The notes below the pieces were generated by a model. The model had not been told where the DNA came from, made no database searches, and saw only the letters and a list, made by a program, of their open reading frames with translations. Positions 34,430-43,330 of a stretch of 64,000 nucleotides of DNA are shown one piece after another. Location of the stretch: assembly GCF_025917005.1 (NCBI RefSeq), contig NZ_CP078091.1:930001-994000 (forward strand), in the 5' to 3' direction. Position numbers and translations under genes: made by a program. Positions within the stretch are counted from its first letter, which is position 1, and each line of letters begins with the position of its first letter. This stretch comes from Porphyrobacter sp. ULC335 (GTDB lineage Bacteria > Pseudomonadota > Alphaproteobacteria > Sphingomonadales > Sphingomonadaceae).

Positions 34430-35743
34430 CTAGTCCTTCTCTCGCGTGTCGATCGATGCGCCCGCCCCGTGGCCGTCTCCGCTGCGCACCGTGTGCACCG
34501 CGAGCGAGACGGCCTGGCCCAGGCTCTGGCGCTGCTTCATGGTTCTTGCCCAACCGGGCATCGCCCCTCCGGCGGGCTGCTCATCGTGAGCAGCACCCGG
34601 TGCGGGCGTGATGTGGCCGCCCATGTGTCCGACCGCGCTGCGTGCGCCGTCGCGGAAGCTCGAGCGCGCGCTGTCGGCGGCTGTGCGCAAGGGGGATGTG
34701 GCGACACCGGCCGCGGCCTGTCCGACGCCGGCCATGCCGCTGGCGACCGCAGCGCCGCCGCTCTTTCCGGCCGAACCGATGGCATAGGCCATGGTTGCGC
34801 CGCCTGCTGCGCGCGTGGCACCGCCAGCAACAGAGGAGGCGGCGCTCGCGACGGCGCCGCCGGCCAGCCTGGCGCTGGCAAGGCCGCCCGCAGCCACGCC
34901 GCCTGCGAGCAGGGCCGTGCCCGCGGCTGCGCCTGCGCCCAGCTGCGGACCGCCGGCAACAATGCCGTTGGCAATGCCGGGGCCGAAGATACCGAGTCCG
35001 AGCAGAGTGAGGCTCGCGAGCACGATCGCCAGCGCGTCCTCGATGGTCGGCTCGCCGGGAATGGCATTCTGGAACTCGGCAAACAGGGTCGAGCCGATGC
35101 CGATGATGACGGCGAGCACGAGCACCTTGATCCCTGATGAGACGACGTTGCCGAGCACGCGTTCGGCGAGGAAGGCGGTCTTGCCGAACAGGCCGAAGGG
35201 GATCAGGACGAAGCCGGCAAGCGTCGTCAGCTTGAATTCGATGAGGGTGACGAAGAGCTGGATCGACAGGATGAAGAAGGCGATCACCACCACAGCCCAT
35301 GCGATGAGCAGGATCACGATCTGGAGGAAGTTCTCGAAGAAGCCGACATAGCCGACGAGATCGGCGATGGCCTCGAGCATGGGCCAGGCGGCATCGATGC
35401 CGACCTGCGCGACGCGGCCGGGCCGGAGCAGGTCAGCGGCGCCGAGTCCTGAACCGCTTGCCTTGAGACCGAGCCCGGCAAAGCTGTTGAAGATGATGGT
35501 GGTGAGCGCGCTCCAGTTGCCGATGATATAGGCGAAGATGCCGACGAAGAGCGTCTTCTTCACGAGGCGCGCGATGATGTCCTCGTTCGCGCCCCAGCTC
35601 CAGAACAGGGCTGCCAGAGTGACGTCGATCACGATCAGGGTCGTCGCAATGAAAGCGACCTCGCCCGACAGAAGGCCGAAGCCGCTGTCGATGTATTGGG
35701 AGAAGATCGCGAGGAAGCGATCGACGACACCGGTTCCGCCCAT
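34430..35743 (-). CDS. trbL: TrbL (VirB6-like) P-type conjugal transfer membrane protein
   Basis: 437 residues from ATG 35743 (MGGTGVVDRFLAIFSQYIDS); a longer frame to 35920 overlaps trbK and is rejected. Six or more membrane helices occupy 25-250, followed by a low-complexity Ala/Gly-rich region (AAGTALLAGGVAAGGLASAR and similar) and a hydrophilic tail typical of TrbL. Inner-membrane channel component. Confidence 0.9.
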   Translation of the reverse strand: MGGTGVVDRFLAIFSQYIDSGFGLLSGEVAFIATTLIVIDVTLAALFWSWGANEDIIARLVKKTLFVGIFAYIIGNWSALTTIIFNSFAGLGLKASGSGLGAADLLRPGRVAQVGIDAAWPMLEAIADLVGYVGFFENFLQIVILLIAWAVVVIAFFILSIQLFVTLIEFKLTTLAGFVLIPFGLFGKTAFLAERVLGNVVSSGIKVLVLAVIIGIGSTLFAEFQNAIPGEPTIEDALAIVLASLTLLGLGIFGPGIANGIVAGGPQLGAGAAAGTALLAGGVAAGGLASARLAGGAVASAASSVAGGATRAAGGATMAYAIGSAGKSGGAAVASGMAGVGQAAAGVATSPLRTAADSARSSFRDGARSAVGHMGGHITPAPGAAHDEQPAGGAMPGWARTMKQRQSLGQAVSLAVHTVRSGDGHGAGASIDTREKD

Positions 35744-35744
35744 C

Positions 35745-36077
35745 TCAGTCGCTCCCGCTTGCGGTCGGTTGAGGCGCACCGGCAGAGGGAGCAGCGTTCT
35801 CGTCGCGCCTGCCCGCGGCGTTCGAAGGCGTGGCGCCGAAGAAGCGCCGGCGCTTTTCGGCCCATGCGGCGCGGCAGGCCGGTGAGGAGAGCTCCTGCTC
35901 GCCCAATGTGCTGCAGGCACGCAGCTGCATCGCGAGCGGATCTACCTTTGCCTCCGCACCCGGCAGCGGCGAGCGTCGAGCTGCTTCCGGCTCTTCGCGC
36001 AGCTGAACGAGCGTCATGGCCAGGGCGAGGCCGACGAAGATGGCGGCACCGATCTGCAAGGGGCGTTTGCTTTCCAT
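35745..36077 (-). CDS. TrbK-alt, putative entry-exclusion protein
   Basis: 110 residues with a single N-terminal membrane helix (PLQIGAAIFVGLALAMTLVQ) and a small domain with two cysteines (LRACSTLGEQELSSPACRAA, WAEKRRRFFG). The position between trbJ and trbL and the WxxxRRRFF motif are those of the TrbK-alt family, which is proposed to block redundant mating with cells that carry the same element. Confidence 0.85.
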   Translation of the reverse strand: MESKRPLQIGAAIFVGLALAMTLVQLREEPEAARRSPLPGAEAKVDPLAMQLRACSTLGEQELSSPACRAAWAEKRRRFFGATPSNAAGRRDENAAPSAGAPQPTASGSD

Positions 36078-36083
36078 TGCGGT

Positions 36084-36836
36084 TCAGTTCCCGCCCGGAC
36101 GGGACTGGCCCGGCACATAGCGGGGCCGGTCGGCGAGGAACCGGCGCAGCTGCTCGCGCGCCTGTGCCTTGGCGGCGGCGCGTTCGGCTGCATCGAGCGC
36201 CTGCGCGCGGTTGGCGGCTGCCAGCGTGGCGGTGAGGTCGGCAAGCTGGCGCGCCTGCAGGGCGAGCAGCTGGTTGCCGGCCTGCGCGGCCTGCAGCGCG
36301 CCGCGCGCGGATTGGCTGGCGCTCAGCAATTCGCCGATCGCGCTGCGCGACCCTTCGATGTTCGCGACCGCGCCTGCCTGGACCTTGAGTGCGTCCTCGA
36401 AGGCAGCAACGCTGTTTTGCCAGCGCGCTTCTGCGCCATCCACCAGCGCCTGCTGCGATGCACCGAGCGTAACCCCCCGGTACTGTCGATCAAAGGCGGT
36501 CTCGACCGCCTGCACGTCGTAGGCGATGCGCTGGGCCTGTTGCAGCAGCTGCTGCGTCTGGCGGATCTGGTCCTGCAGGGGCTGGGCGATTGTCTGGGGG
36601 AGGCTCTCGAGGTTCCTCGCCTCGTTGATCAGCGACCTTGCCTGGTTCTGCAGCATGCGGATCTGATTGTTGATCTGCTCGAGCGTGCGCGCCGCAGTCA
36701 GCACATTCTGCGCGTAATTGGTCGGGTCGTAGACGATGCCGCCAAACTGTGCCTGTACAGGCACGGGAGCGATGGCGCCGGTACAGGCGAGGGCGAGCGC
36801 GCTCGCCGCCGCGAGGTTGCGGATAGGTCTGTTCAT
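36084..36836 (-). CDS. trbJ: TrbJ (VirB5-like) P-type conjugal transfer protein
   Basis: 250 residues from ATG 36836 with signal peptide MNRPIRNLAAASALALACTG, followed by FGGIVYDPTNYAQNVLTAAR and a long helical, Gln-rich body (QINNQIRMLQNQARSLINEA, LQDQIRQTQQLLQQAQRIAY). VirB5-like pilus-tip or assembly protein. The start overlaps the trbE stop by four bases. Confidence 0.92.
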   Translation of the reverse strand: MNRPIRNLAAASALALACTGAIAPVPVQAQFGGIVYDPTNYAQNVLTAARTLEQINNQIRMLQNQARSLINEARNLESLPQTIAQPLQDQIRQTQQLLQQAQRIAYDVQAVETAFDRQYRGVTLGASQQALVDGAEARWQNSVAAFEDALKVQAGAVANIEGSRSAIGELLSASQSARGALQAAQAGNQLLALQARQLADLTATLAAANRAQALDAAERAAAKAQAREQLRRFLADRPRYVPGQSRPGGN

Positions 36837-39298
36837 GCAGGGTCTCCTTGGTGGAGGGTGGGGGAACGCGTACCGGCGATGGCTGCGGGCAGCAGGCTCG
36901 CGGCCCAGCCATGCCCGCGATGGGTCAGCCACGCGGCGGCAAAGCCTTCGCGGCCCGCCTCCGCGTAAATCCGGGCGATGGCGTGCTGGTCAATCTTCGA
37001 CGAGGCAGCGGCAAAGGCGAGCGCCACCTCGCCAAGCCCGAGGTCGAAGAGGCGATTGCCGCGCGCCGACTGGCAATAATACTCGCGCTTGGGTGTCGCC
37101 CGGCTGACGATCTCGATCTGGCGATCATTGAGACCGAAGCGCCGGTAGATCGCAAGAATCTGCGGTTCGCGCGCACGTTCGTTGGGCAGGAACACCCGTG
37201 TCGGGCAGCTCTCGATGATGGCCGGAGCAATCGCCGAACCTTCGATATCAGCAAGGCTCTGGGTCGCGAAAATGACGCTCGCATTCTTCTTTCGCAGCGT
37301 CTTGAGCCATTCGCGCAATTGCGCAGCGAAGCCCGGGCTGTCGAGGACCAGCCAGCCCTCGTCGATGATGATGAGGGTCGGCGCGCCGTCGAGCTGCGCT
37401 TCGATCCGGTGGAAGAGATAGGAAAGCACCGCGGGTGCTGCCGCGGATCCGGTCAGCCCCTCGGTCTCGAAGGCCTGAAAGTCTGAAGAGCCGAGCCTTT
37501 CGCTTTCGGCGTCGAGCAGGCGCCCGAACGGGCCGCCGAGACAATAGGGCGCGAGTGCCTGCTTGAGTGGTTGCGACTGCAGTAGGACGGCCAGTCCGGT
37601 CAGGGTGCGCTCGGCCTGCGGCGCGCTCGCCAGCGATCCGAGCGCAGTCCAGAGGTGCTCTTTCATTGCGGGGTCAAGCGTCACGCCTTCCGAGGCGAGT
37701 ATCGCTTGCAGCCACCCGGAGGCCCAGGCGCGTGTCGCCGGATCATCGATCCTTGCAAGCGGCTGCAAGAGAACTGTGTCATCACCTTCGGACGCCAGAC
37801 TCGCGCCCAGGTCCTGCCAGTCGCCGCCGCAGGCGAGCGCGGCAGTGCGAATGGAACCCCCGAAATCAAAGGCGGCAATCTTTGCGCCCGGGTAGCGCCG
37901 GAACTGCATCGCCATGAAAGCGAGCAGCACCGATTTGCCCGCGCCGGTCGGCCCGACCACGAGCGTGTGTCCGACATCGCCGACATGCAGCGCGAAGCGG
38001 AACGGGGTGGTGCCTTGCGTGCGCGCGTAGAACAGCGGTGGTGCGCCCCAGAGCGGGTCGCGCTCTGGTCCGGCCCAGACGGCCGAGATCGGCAGCATAT
38101 GCGCAAGATTGAGGGTCGATACCGGTGGCTGGCGGACATTGGCGTAGAGATGGCCGGGGAGCGATCCGAGCCAGGCTTCGAGCGCGTTCATGCCTTCGGC
38201 GATGCAGGTGAAATCTCGGCCCTGAATGACCTTTTCCGCCTGGCGCAGCTTCTCTGCGGCCCGCCCTGCGTCCTCATCCCAGACTGTTACGGTTGCCGTG
38301 ACCAGTGCCATGCCGACATGGTCTGCACCAAGCTCCTGCAGTGCCAGGTCGGCGTCCTCGGCCTTGTTCGCTGCATCGCTGTCCACGAGCACCGAGGCCT
38401 CGCTCGTCATCACCTCCCTGAGGATCGCAGCGACCGACTTGCGCTTGGCGAACCACTGGCGACGGATCCTGCCAAGCAGCTTTGCCGCATCCGCCTTGTC
38501 GAGCATGATTGCGCGGGTCGACCAGCGATAGGCAAAGCCCAGGGTGTTGAGCTCGTCGAGCAGCCCCGGGAACGTCACGCTCGGGAAGCCGATCACGCTG
38601 AGGGTGCGCAGATGGGCCCCGCCAAGGCGCGGTTCGAGCCCGCCGGCGAGTGGTTCATCCGCCAACAGCGCATCGAGATGCATCGGGGTCTCCGGGACCC
38701 GCACATGTTGCACCCTGCTCGAGATGCAGCTGTGCAGATAGGTCAGGGTCTCGCTGTCATCGAGCCAGGCCGCCTCGGGAAAGAAGCCCTCGAACAGGCG
38801 CAGCATGCGGTCGGTTCGATCGACGAAGCCGGCGAGCAGCTCGCGTGGATCGACGCCTCTGGTCGAGCGGCCCTCATAGAGCCAGGCCTCGGCCCGCGCT
38901 GCATCCTCGGCAGGCGGCATCCAGACCAGCGTGAAGAAATAGCGGCTCTCGAAATGCACGCTCTCCTGCGCAAATTGTGCGGCGCGCTCGCGCTCGACGA
39001 GCGCCGAGGCCGGATCGGGAAACGTGCATCCCGGATAATCCTGCGCTGGGCGCCTCACGGCCTCGACGAAGATCGCCCAGCCAGATCCCAGACGCCGCAG
39101 CGCGCTGTTCAGGCGCGCGGTGATGCCAACCAGTTCGGCGGGTGTTGCGCTGTCGAGATCGGGGCCCCTGAAACGTGCGGTCCGCTGGAAGCTGCCGTCC
39201 TTGTTGAGGACCACCCCGGGCCCGGCCAGCGCGGCCCAGGGCAGGAAATCGGCGAGCCGGTCTGCTTTACGACGGTATTCGCGTAAACTGAACATCAT
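36833..39298 (-). CDS. trbE: TrbE (VirB4-like) conjugal transfer ATPase
   Basis: 821 residues from ATG 39298 (MMFSLREYRRKADRLADFLP), at the trbD stop (TGATG). An N-terminal CagE/TrbE domain is followed by Walker A VVGPTGAGKSVLL (449-456) and Walker B TLIIIDEGWLVLD near residue 640. It powers assembly of the channel. A minus-strand frame reaching 39637 would extend over trbD and is not used. Confidence 0.93.
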   Translation of the reverse strand: MMFSLREYRRKADRLADFLPWAALAGPGVVLNKDGSFQRTARFRGPDLDSATPAELVGITARLNSALRRLGSGWAIFVEAVRRPAQDYPGCTFPDPASALVERERAAQFAQESVHFESRYFFTLVWMPPAEDAARAEAWLYEGRSTRGVDPRELLAGFVDRTDRMLRLFEGFFPEAAWLDDSETLTYLHSCISSRVQHVRVPETPMHLDALLADEPLAGGLEPRLGGAHLRTLSVIGFPSVTFPGLLDELNTLGFAYRWSTRAIMLDKADAAKLLGRIRRQWFAKRKSVAAILREVMTSEASVLVDSDAANKAEDADLALQELGADHVGMALVTATVTVWDEDAGRAAEKLRQAEKVIQGRDFTCIAEGMNALEAWLGSLPGHLYANVRQPPVSTLNLAHMLPISAVWAGPERDPLWGAPPLFYARTQGTTPFRFALHVGDVGHTLVVGPTGAGKSVLLAFMAMQFRRYPGAKIAAFDFGGSIRTAALACGGDWQDLGASLASEGDDTVLLQPLARIDDPATRAWASGWLQAILASEGVTLDPAMKEHLWTALGSLASAPQAERTLTGLAVLLQSQPLKQALAPYCLGGPFGRLLDAESERLGSSDFQAFETEGLTGSAAAPAVLSYLFHRIEAQLDGAPTLIIIDEGWLVLDSPGFAAQLREWLKTLRKKNASVIFATQSLADIEGSAIAPAIIESCPTRVFLPNERAREPQILAIYRRFGLNDRQIEIVSRATPKREYYCQSARGNRLFDLGLGEVALAFAAASSKIDQHAIARIYAEAGREGFAAAWLTHRGHGWAASLLPAAIAGTRSPTLHQGDPA

Positions 39299-39573
39299 CA
39301 GATCTCGCAGAAGACAGGGAAGCGCAGGTGCCGCCGCGCGACATCGACAAATTGCGGGTCGCGCCGCGCGGCCCACACCGCAGCGGCGTGGCCGAGCGCG
39401 AAGCAGACGAGCCCGGCAATCCACAGCTGCAACCCAAGCCCGATCGCGCCGGCCAGTGTCGCATTGGCTATCGCGAGCCCGCGCGGCGCTCCGCCGAGCA
39501 GGATATGTTCGGTGAGCGCGCGGTGGACCGGAACCACGAAACCGGACGGCCAATCGGGCATCCCGGTTTCCAT
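39298..39573 (-). CDS. trbD: TrbD (VirB3-like) conjugal transfer protein
   Basis: 91 residues from ATG 39573 (METGMPDWPSGFVVPVHRAL), with GGAPRGLAIANATLAGAIGL leading two membrane helices and DPQFVDVARRHLRFPVFCE at the end, the normal TrbD layout. The start shares its base with the trbC stop. Confidence 0.92.
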   Translation of the reverse strand: METGMPDWPSGFVVPVHRALTEHILLGGAPRGLAIANATLAGAIGLGLQLWIAGLVCFALGHAAAVWAARRDPQFVDVARRHLRFPVFCEI

Positions 39574-39902
39574 CAGACCAGCGCTCCCCCGCCGAAGGAG
39601 AAGAACGAGAGGAAGAAGGACGAGGCCGCAAAGGCAATCGAGAGTCCGAACACGATCTGGATCAGGCGGCGGAAGCCGCCCGAGGTATCGCCGAATGCCA
39701 GGGCGAGTCCGGTGGCGATGATGATGATCACCGCAATGATCTTGGCGACCGGCCCCTGGATTGATTCCAGGATCGCCTGGAGCGGGGCTTCCCAGGGCAT
39801 CGACGATCCGGCGGCCTGTGCGGGGCCGGCGACCAGCAGGGTGAGCAGGCCGCCGGTGGCAAGGCAGGAGAGGCGCGAGCGCGCAAAGGGCAGAATATTC
39901 AT
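39573..39902 (-). CDS. trbC: TrbC (VirB2-like) pilin
   Basis: 109 residues from ATG 39902 with a long signal peptide ([20 protein letters not shown] ... GPAQAAG) and two hydrophobic helices (IIAVIIIIATGLALAFG and IQIVFGLSIAFAASSFFLSF) separated by DTSGGFRRL. TrbC is processed to the conjugative pilin. Neighbouring genes overlap by one base on each side, so this is one operon. Confidence 0.92.
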   Translation of the reverse strand: MNILPFARSRLSCLATGGLLTLLVAGPAQAAGSSMPWEAPLQAILESIQGPVAKIIAVIIIIATGLALAFGDTSGGFRRLIQIVFGLSIAFAASSFFLSFFSFGGGALV

Positions 39903-40882
39903 CACAAGGGTTCTCCATCGTTCGTGACGAGTGGGGCGAGCACGTATTCGCCGCGCGGATCGAGGCCCCGCACCGCGGCAAGTTCGGCAAGGCGCCGGCC
40001 GCTGCCGTCCCGCGCGAGGACTGCGATGACGTCGATCGTTTCGGCGATCAGCGGGCGTGGAACGACGACAACGCATTCCTGGATGAGCTGCTCGAGGCGG
40101 CGCAGCGTGCCCAGGGCTGAGCCTGCATGGATGGTGCCGATGCCGCCCGGGTGACCCGTGCCCCATGCCTTGAGCAGGTCGAGGGCTTCGGGCCCGCGCA
40201 CCTCACCGATCGGGATGCGGTCCGGTCGCAGGCGAAGCGCCGAGCGAACGAGATCCGACAAGCTCGCCACCCCCTCCTTGGTGCGGAGCGAAACAAGATT
40301 GGGCGCCGCGCATTGCAGCTCACGCGTGTCTTCGATGAGGATAACGCGGTCATCACCTGCAGCGACCTCAGAGAGCAGGGCGTTCACCAGGGTTGTTTTG
40401 CCGGTCGATGTGCCGCCCGCGACAAGAATGTTCCGGCGCCCCCGCACAGCATCTGCAAGGGCTTCAGCCTCGGCATCCCGCATGATGCCGGCTGTGACAT
40501 AGTCGCCGAGCGAGAAGACCGAGACCGCAGGTTTGCGGATCGCAAAGCTCGGTGCGGCAACCACCGGTGGCAGCAGGCCCTCGAAGCGTTCCCCGCCATC
40601 GGGAAGCTCGGCCGAGATACGCGGCGCACCGCTGTGCACTTCGGCACCGACATGGTGCGCGACGAGCCGCACAATCCGCTCGCCATCGCTGGCCGACATC
40701 CCGAAGGGCGTCGCGCAGATCCCGCTGCCGAGCCGGTCTACCCAGAGGCGCCCGTCGGGGTTGAGCATCACCTCGATGATGGCAATATCGGCGAGCCAGC
40801 TGGCGATCTCGGGCCCGAGCGCGGTGCGCAGCATCCGCGCGCTGCGCGAGGGCGGGTCCGGAAGGATTGAAACGACGCTCAT
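39902..40882 (-). CDS. trbB: TrbB (VirB11-like) conjugal transfer ATPase
   Basis: 326 residues with Walker [17 protein letters not shown] (156-164), Asp box ([11 protein letters not shown]), Walker B ([16 protein letters not shown]) and His box (GTIHAG). Hexameric cytoplasmic ATPase that times substrate transfer and pilus assembly. It is the first gene of the operon in the window; the CopG and TraG/VirD4 genes that normally precede it are missing. Confidence 0.93.
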   Translation of the reverse strand: MSVVSILPDPPSRSARMLRTALGPEIASWLADIAIIEVMLNPDGRLWVDRLGSGICATPFGMSASDGERIVRLVAHHVGAEVHSGAPRISAELPDGGERFEGLLPPVVAAPSFAIRKPAVSVFSLGDYVTAGIMRDAEAEALADAVRGRRNILVAGGTSTGKTTLVNALLSEVAAGDDRVILIEDTRELQCAAPNLVSLRTKEGVASLSDLVRSALRLRPDRIPIGEVRGPEALDLLKAWGTGHPGGIGTIHAGSALGTLRRLEQLIQECVVVVPRPLIAETIDVIAVLARDGSGRRLAELAAVRGLDPRGEYVLAPLVTNDGEPL

Positions 40883-41258
40883 TGCGGGCCTCCGGAACGC
40901 GACCGACCACCGGACGCGCTTGCGAGGCCCAGCAAGAAGACACGGATCAGCGACAAGGCAACAGTGCGTTCACGCGAGCAAGAAGCGGCGCAGAAACGGG
41001 AACCCCGGCGTAGGGCGCATGCGGACGAATCTCGCGCCGTTGCATCGGTTTCGCGGCGTCCAATAGTCGTCGGCACCTCGTGGCATTGCGCCGCGCGATC
41101 GCGATGCGGTCGCGGGCCTGCCATTAGGATCGCGGGTAATCTCGGACAGGAATGGATTGCCCGGATCCGATTGCCGCCCGAGTCCTGAGTTGGCAGCAAT
41201 TGTCACGACAAACCGTGCTGGCTGTCGCAAATTCGGGCTCTCGACATGGAGAAGGCCG
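40883..41258. other. Junction between trbB and the serine recombinase
   Basis: A minus-strand frame ending at 40879 overlaps the trbB start by four bases, as an upstream operon gene would, and reads [18 protein letters not shown] before decaying upstream. I cannot match it to CopG or TraG. The region may be the remnant of the operon front after a recombination event next to the recombinase gene. It must also hold the promoter now driving trbB. Confidence 0.35.
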
Positions 41259-43064
41259 ATGCGCGAATTCTCAGACCAGCCCATAAAACGCTGCGCGATC
41301 TACACTCGCAAGAGCACAACTCATCTCCTGGACCACGAGGTCAACTCACTGGTGACCCAGCGAGAGATCAGCAGTGCCTATATCAAGAGCCAGCAATACA
41401 AGGGCTGGGTCGAGTTGCCGCAGCACCATGACGATGGTGGCCATTCCGGCAGCGGACTCGAACGCCCGGCGCTCGCCGAGCTGATGCGGGATATCGAAGC
41501 CGGAAAAGTCGATGCTGTGGTGGTCTACAAGATTGACCGGCTCACAAGGAGCCTGCTCGATTTCGTGCGCCTGATCGAGATGTTTGACCGCCAATCGATC
41601 ACGCTCGTGTCCATCTCTCAGGCATTCGATACCTCGGACAGCATGGGACGGATGATCCTCAATGTGCTGCTGACCTTTTCCCAATTCGAGCGGGAGCTGA
41701 TCGCCGAGCGGGTCCGCGACAGTATCCGCACGCGCAAGCGCCATGGGCGAATCCACGGCGGCTTGCCGCCGTTTGGCTATATCGCCGGTACCGACGGCAT
41801 CCACATTGATGAAGCTGAGGCCGCGATCGTGCGGTTCATTTTCACTGAGTTCCTTCGGACCCGGCGCTACACGGCGGTGATGCGTGCAGTGCGGGAAGCG
41901 GGTTACTGCAGTTCGGTCAAGCTATCTCGCCGGGGGGTGCCACGCGGGGGGACCCCTATGTCGCCCGGTACAGTCTACGGTATTCTGCGCAACCCGATCT
42001 ATGTCGGGCAGATCCACGGTCATGACACGACTTACCAGGGCCTCCACAAGCCGCTGATAAGCGAAGCCACATGGGTAGCGGCCCAGGCCCTTAGCGAGAA
42101 GCGCAAGAAGCGGTCGCCGCACGCGAAGGCAACGCATCATTTTCTTGCGGGCTTGCTCTGGGATGATCTGGGCCGGCACATGCTGCTCGATCTCAACTGG
42201 CAGCGCGGGCGCACTTACTGCGCTTATGTGTCAAGCAATGCGGCGTGGTCGCAGGTCGAGTATCGCCGCGCTTATCGCTGCAATGCCGACAATCTCGACA
42301 GGACCGTTTTGGCCGCCGTTTGCGAGTTCCTCGGCGACAGAGGTAAGCTCCGTGGGGCTCTTAAGGGCCTTGGACTGTTCGGTAATGAACTCGACCAGCT
42401 CGCCGCTCGCGGCAAAGTGCTCAGTACGACGCTCGAAGATATCCGGCCGGAATGGCGCGCGGATCTGTTCCGGGCGCTTGTCCACCGGATCGAGATCGCA
42501 GAAGAAGTCGTGTCGGTTACTTTTCGGTCACTCGAGCTGCGCCGTCTCATGGCGTGGGATGGAAAGACGGCGTTCAGAGGCCGGGCTGCAGATTGGCCAT
42601 GCAGCGACGCCTGTTATGTTCTTGACGTTGATGTGCGGGTGATTACCGCCGAGCGGTGGCCTTCACTCCATATCAGACCGCGCCCGGATGCTCCCGGCGC
42701 GCTTCCCGATCCCAAGCTCGTCGATCTGATCAGAGCGGCGCGGAAAGCCCAGATCCTCGTGGATGAGCATCGCGACCTGTCGATTGAGGCCCTCGCTAAG
42801 AAACAGGGCTGCCGCCCGACGCACTTTGCCCGCCTTATCAGGCTGAATTATCTTGCGCCCGACATCGCCACGTCGATCCTTGACGGCACGCAGCCGACCA
42901 GCCTCGACCGCAAAACGCTCCTCGACTCAAATGTTCCGACCAGCTGGTCCGTGCAGCGAAAACTCTTCGGATTTCCTGCGCAGGAGCGCGCGTTGGCACC
43001 CAGAACGCTTTACGGGCGGGGTTTGTGGCCTTCAAGTGCCGGGCGGAGGCCTGCTAGCGAGTAA
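41259..43064 (+). CDS. Large serine recombinase
   Basis: 601 residues from ATG 41259 with GGAGAAGG before it. The resolvase catalytic domain has CAIYTRKST (nucleophile Ser19), DAVVVYKIDRLTRSLLDF and QFERELIAERVRDSIRTRK. A recombinase domain (GGLPPFGYIAGTDGIHIDEA, GTVYGILRNPIYVGQIHGHD) follows, then a zinc-ribbon-like segment with few cysteines and a C-terminal helix-turn-helix-like stretch (SIEALAKKQGCRPTHFARLI). Such enzymes integrate and excise elements. It is next to the truncated front of the trb operon, so it may belong to a second element nested in or abutting the first. Confidence 0.9.
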   Translation: MREFSDQPIKRCAIYTRKSTTHLLDHEVNSLVTQREISSAYIKSQQYKGWVELPQHHDDGGHSGSGLERPALAELMRDIEAGKVDAVVVYKIDRLTRSLLDFVRLIEMFDRQSITLVSISQAFDTSDSMGRMILNVLLTFSQFERELIAERVRDSIRTRKRHGRIHGGLPPFGYIAGTDGIHIDEAEAAIVRFIFTEFLRTRRYTAVMRAVREAGYCSSVKLSRRGVPRGGTPMSPGTVYGILRNPIYVGQIHGHDTTYQGLHKPLISEATWVAAQALSEKRKKRSPHAKATHHFLAGLLWDDLGRHMLLDLNWQRGRTYCAYVSSNAAWSQVEYRRAYRCNADNLDRTVLAAVCEFLGDRGKLRGALKGLGLFGNELDQLAARGKVLSTTLEDIRPEWRADLFRALVHRIEIAEEVVSVTFRSLELRRLMAWDGKTAFRGRAADWPCSDACYVLDVDVRVITAERWPSLHIRPRPDAPGALPDPKLVDLIRAARKAQILVDEHRDLSIEALAKKQGCRPTHFARLIRLNYLAPDIATSILDGTQPTSLDRKTLLDSNVPTSWSVQRKLFGFPAQERALAPRTLYGRGLWPSSAGRRPASE

Positions 43065-43195
43065 TCTCGAAATCTGCGGCGTTCTGGTTGCTTCTTCAGC
43101 CTTGTCCGGCAGTCCTCAAGGAAGGGCGAAGATTCCCGATTACCGGGATGTGACGCCCGGTCGGCTCAATGTTCAATCCATCTGCAGTCGTCGAC

Positions 43196-43330
43196 TTAAA
43201 GCACAGAGCGGGCAATTTCAGCGGAAAGAAGATCGAGAGCCATCTGCATGTGGGCAGCGCAAGCCAGATGGCCCGCATCCTCAAGCTCATTTATGAGCTC
43301 CTCTATCCGTTGCAAATGGTCTGCATTCAT
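43196..43330 (-). CDS. Small hypothetical protein (44 residues)
   Basis: MNADHLQRIEELINELEDAG, then HLACAAHMQMALDLL and a short tail. It is helical with a regular heptad-like pattern and Ala/His-rich face. The frame is open further upstream (to 43540) but the codons there look non-coding. No clear ribosome site, so this is tentative; function unknown. Confidence 0.4.
   Translation of the reverse strand: MNADHLQRIEELINELEDAGHLACAAHMQMALDLLSAEIARSVL

Noticed and set aside
37655..39286. 543-codon plus-strand frame
   Set aside because: Lies antisense inside trbE and has no family motifs; open only because of high GC codon bias.
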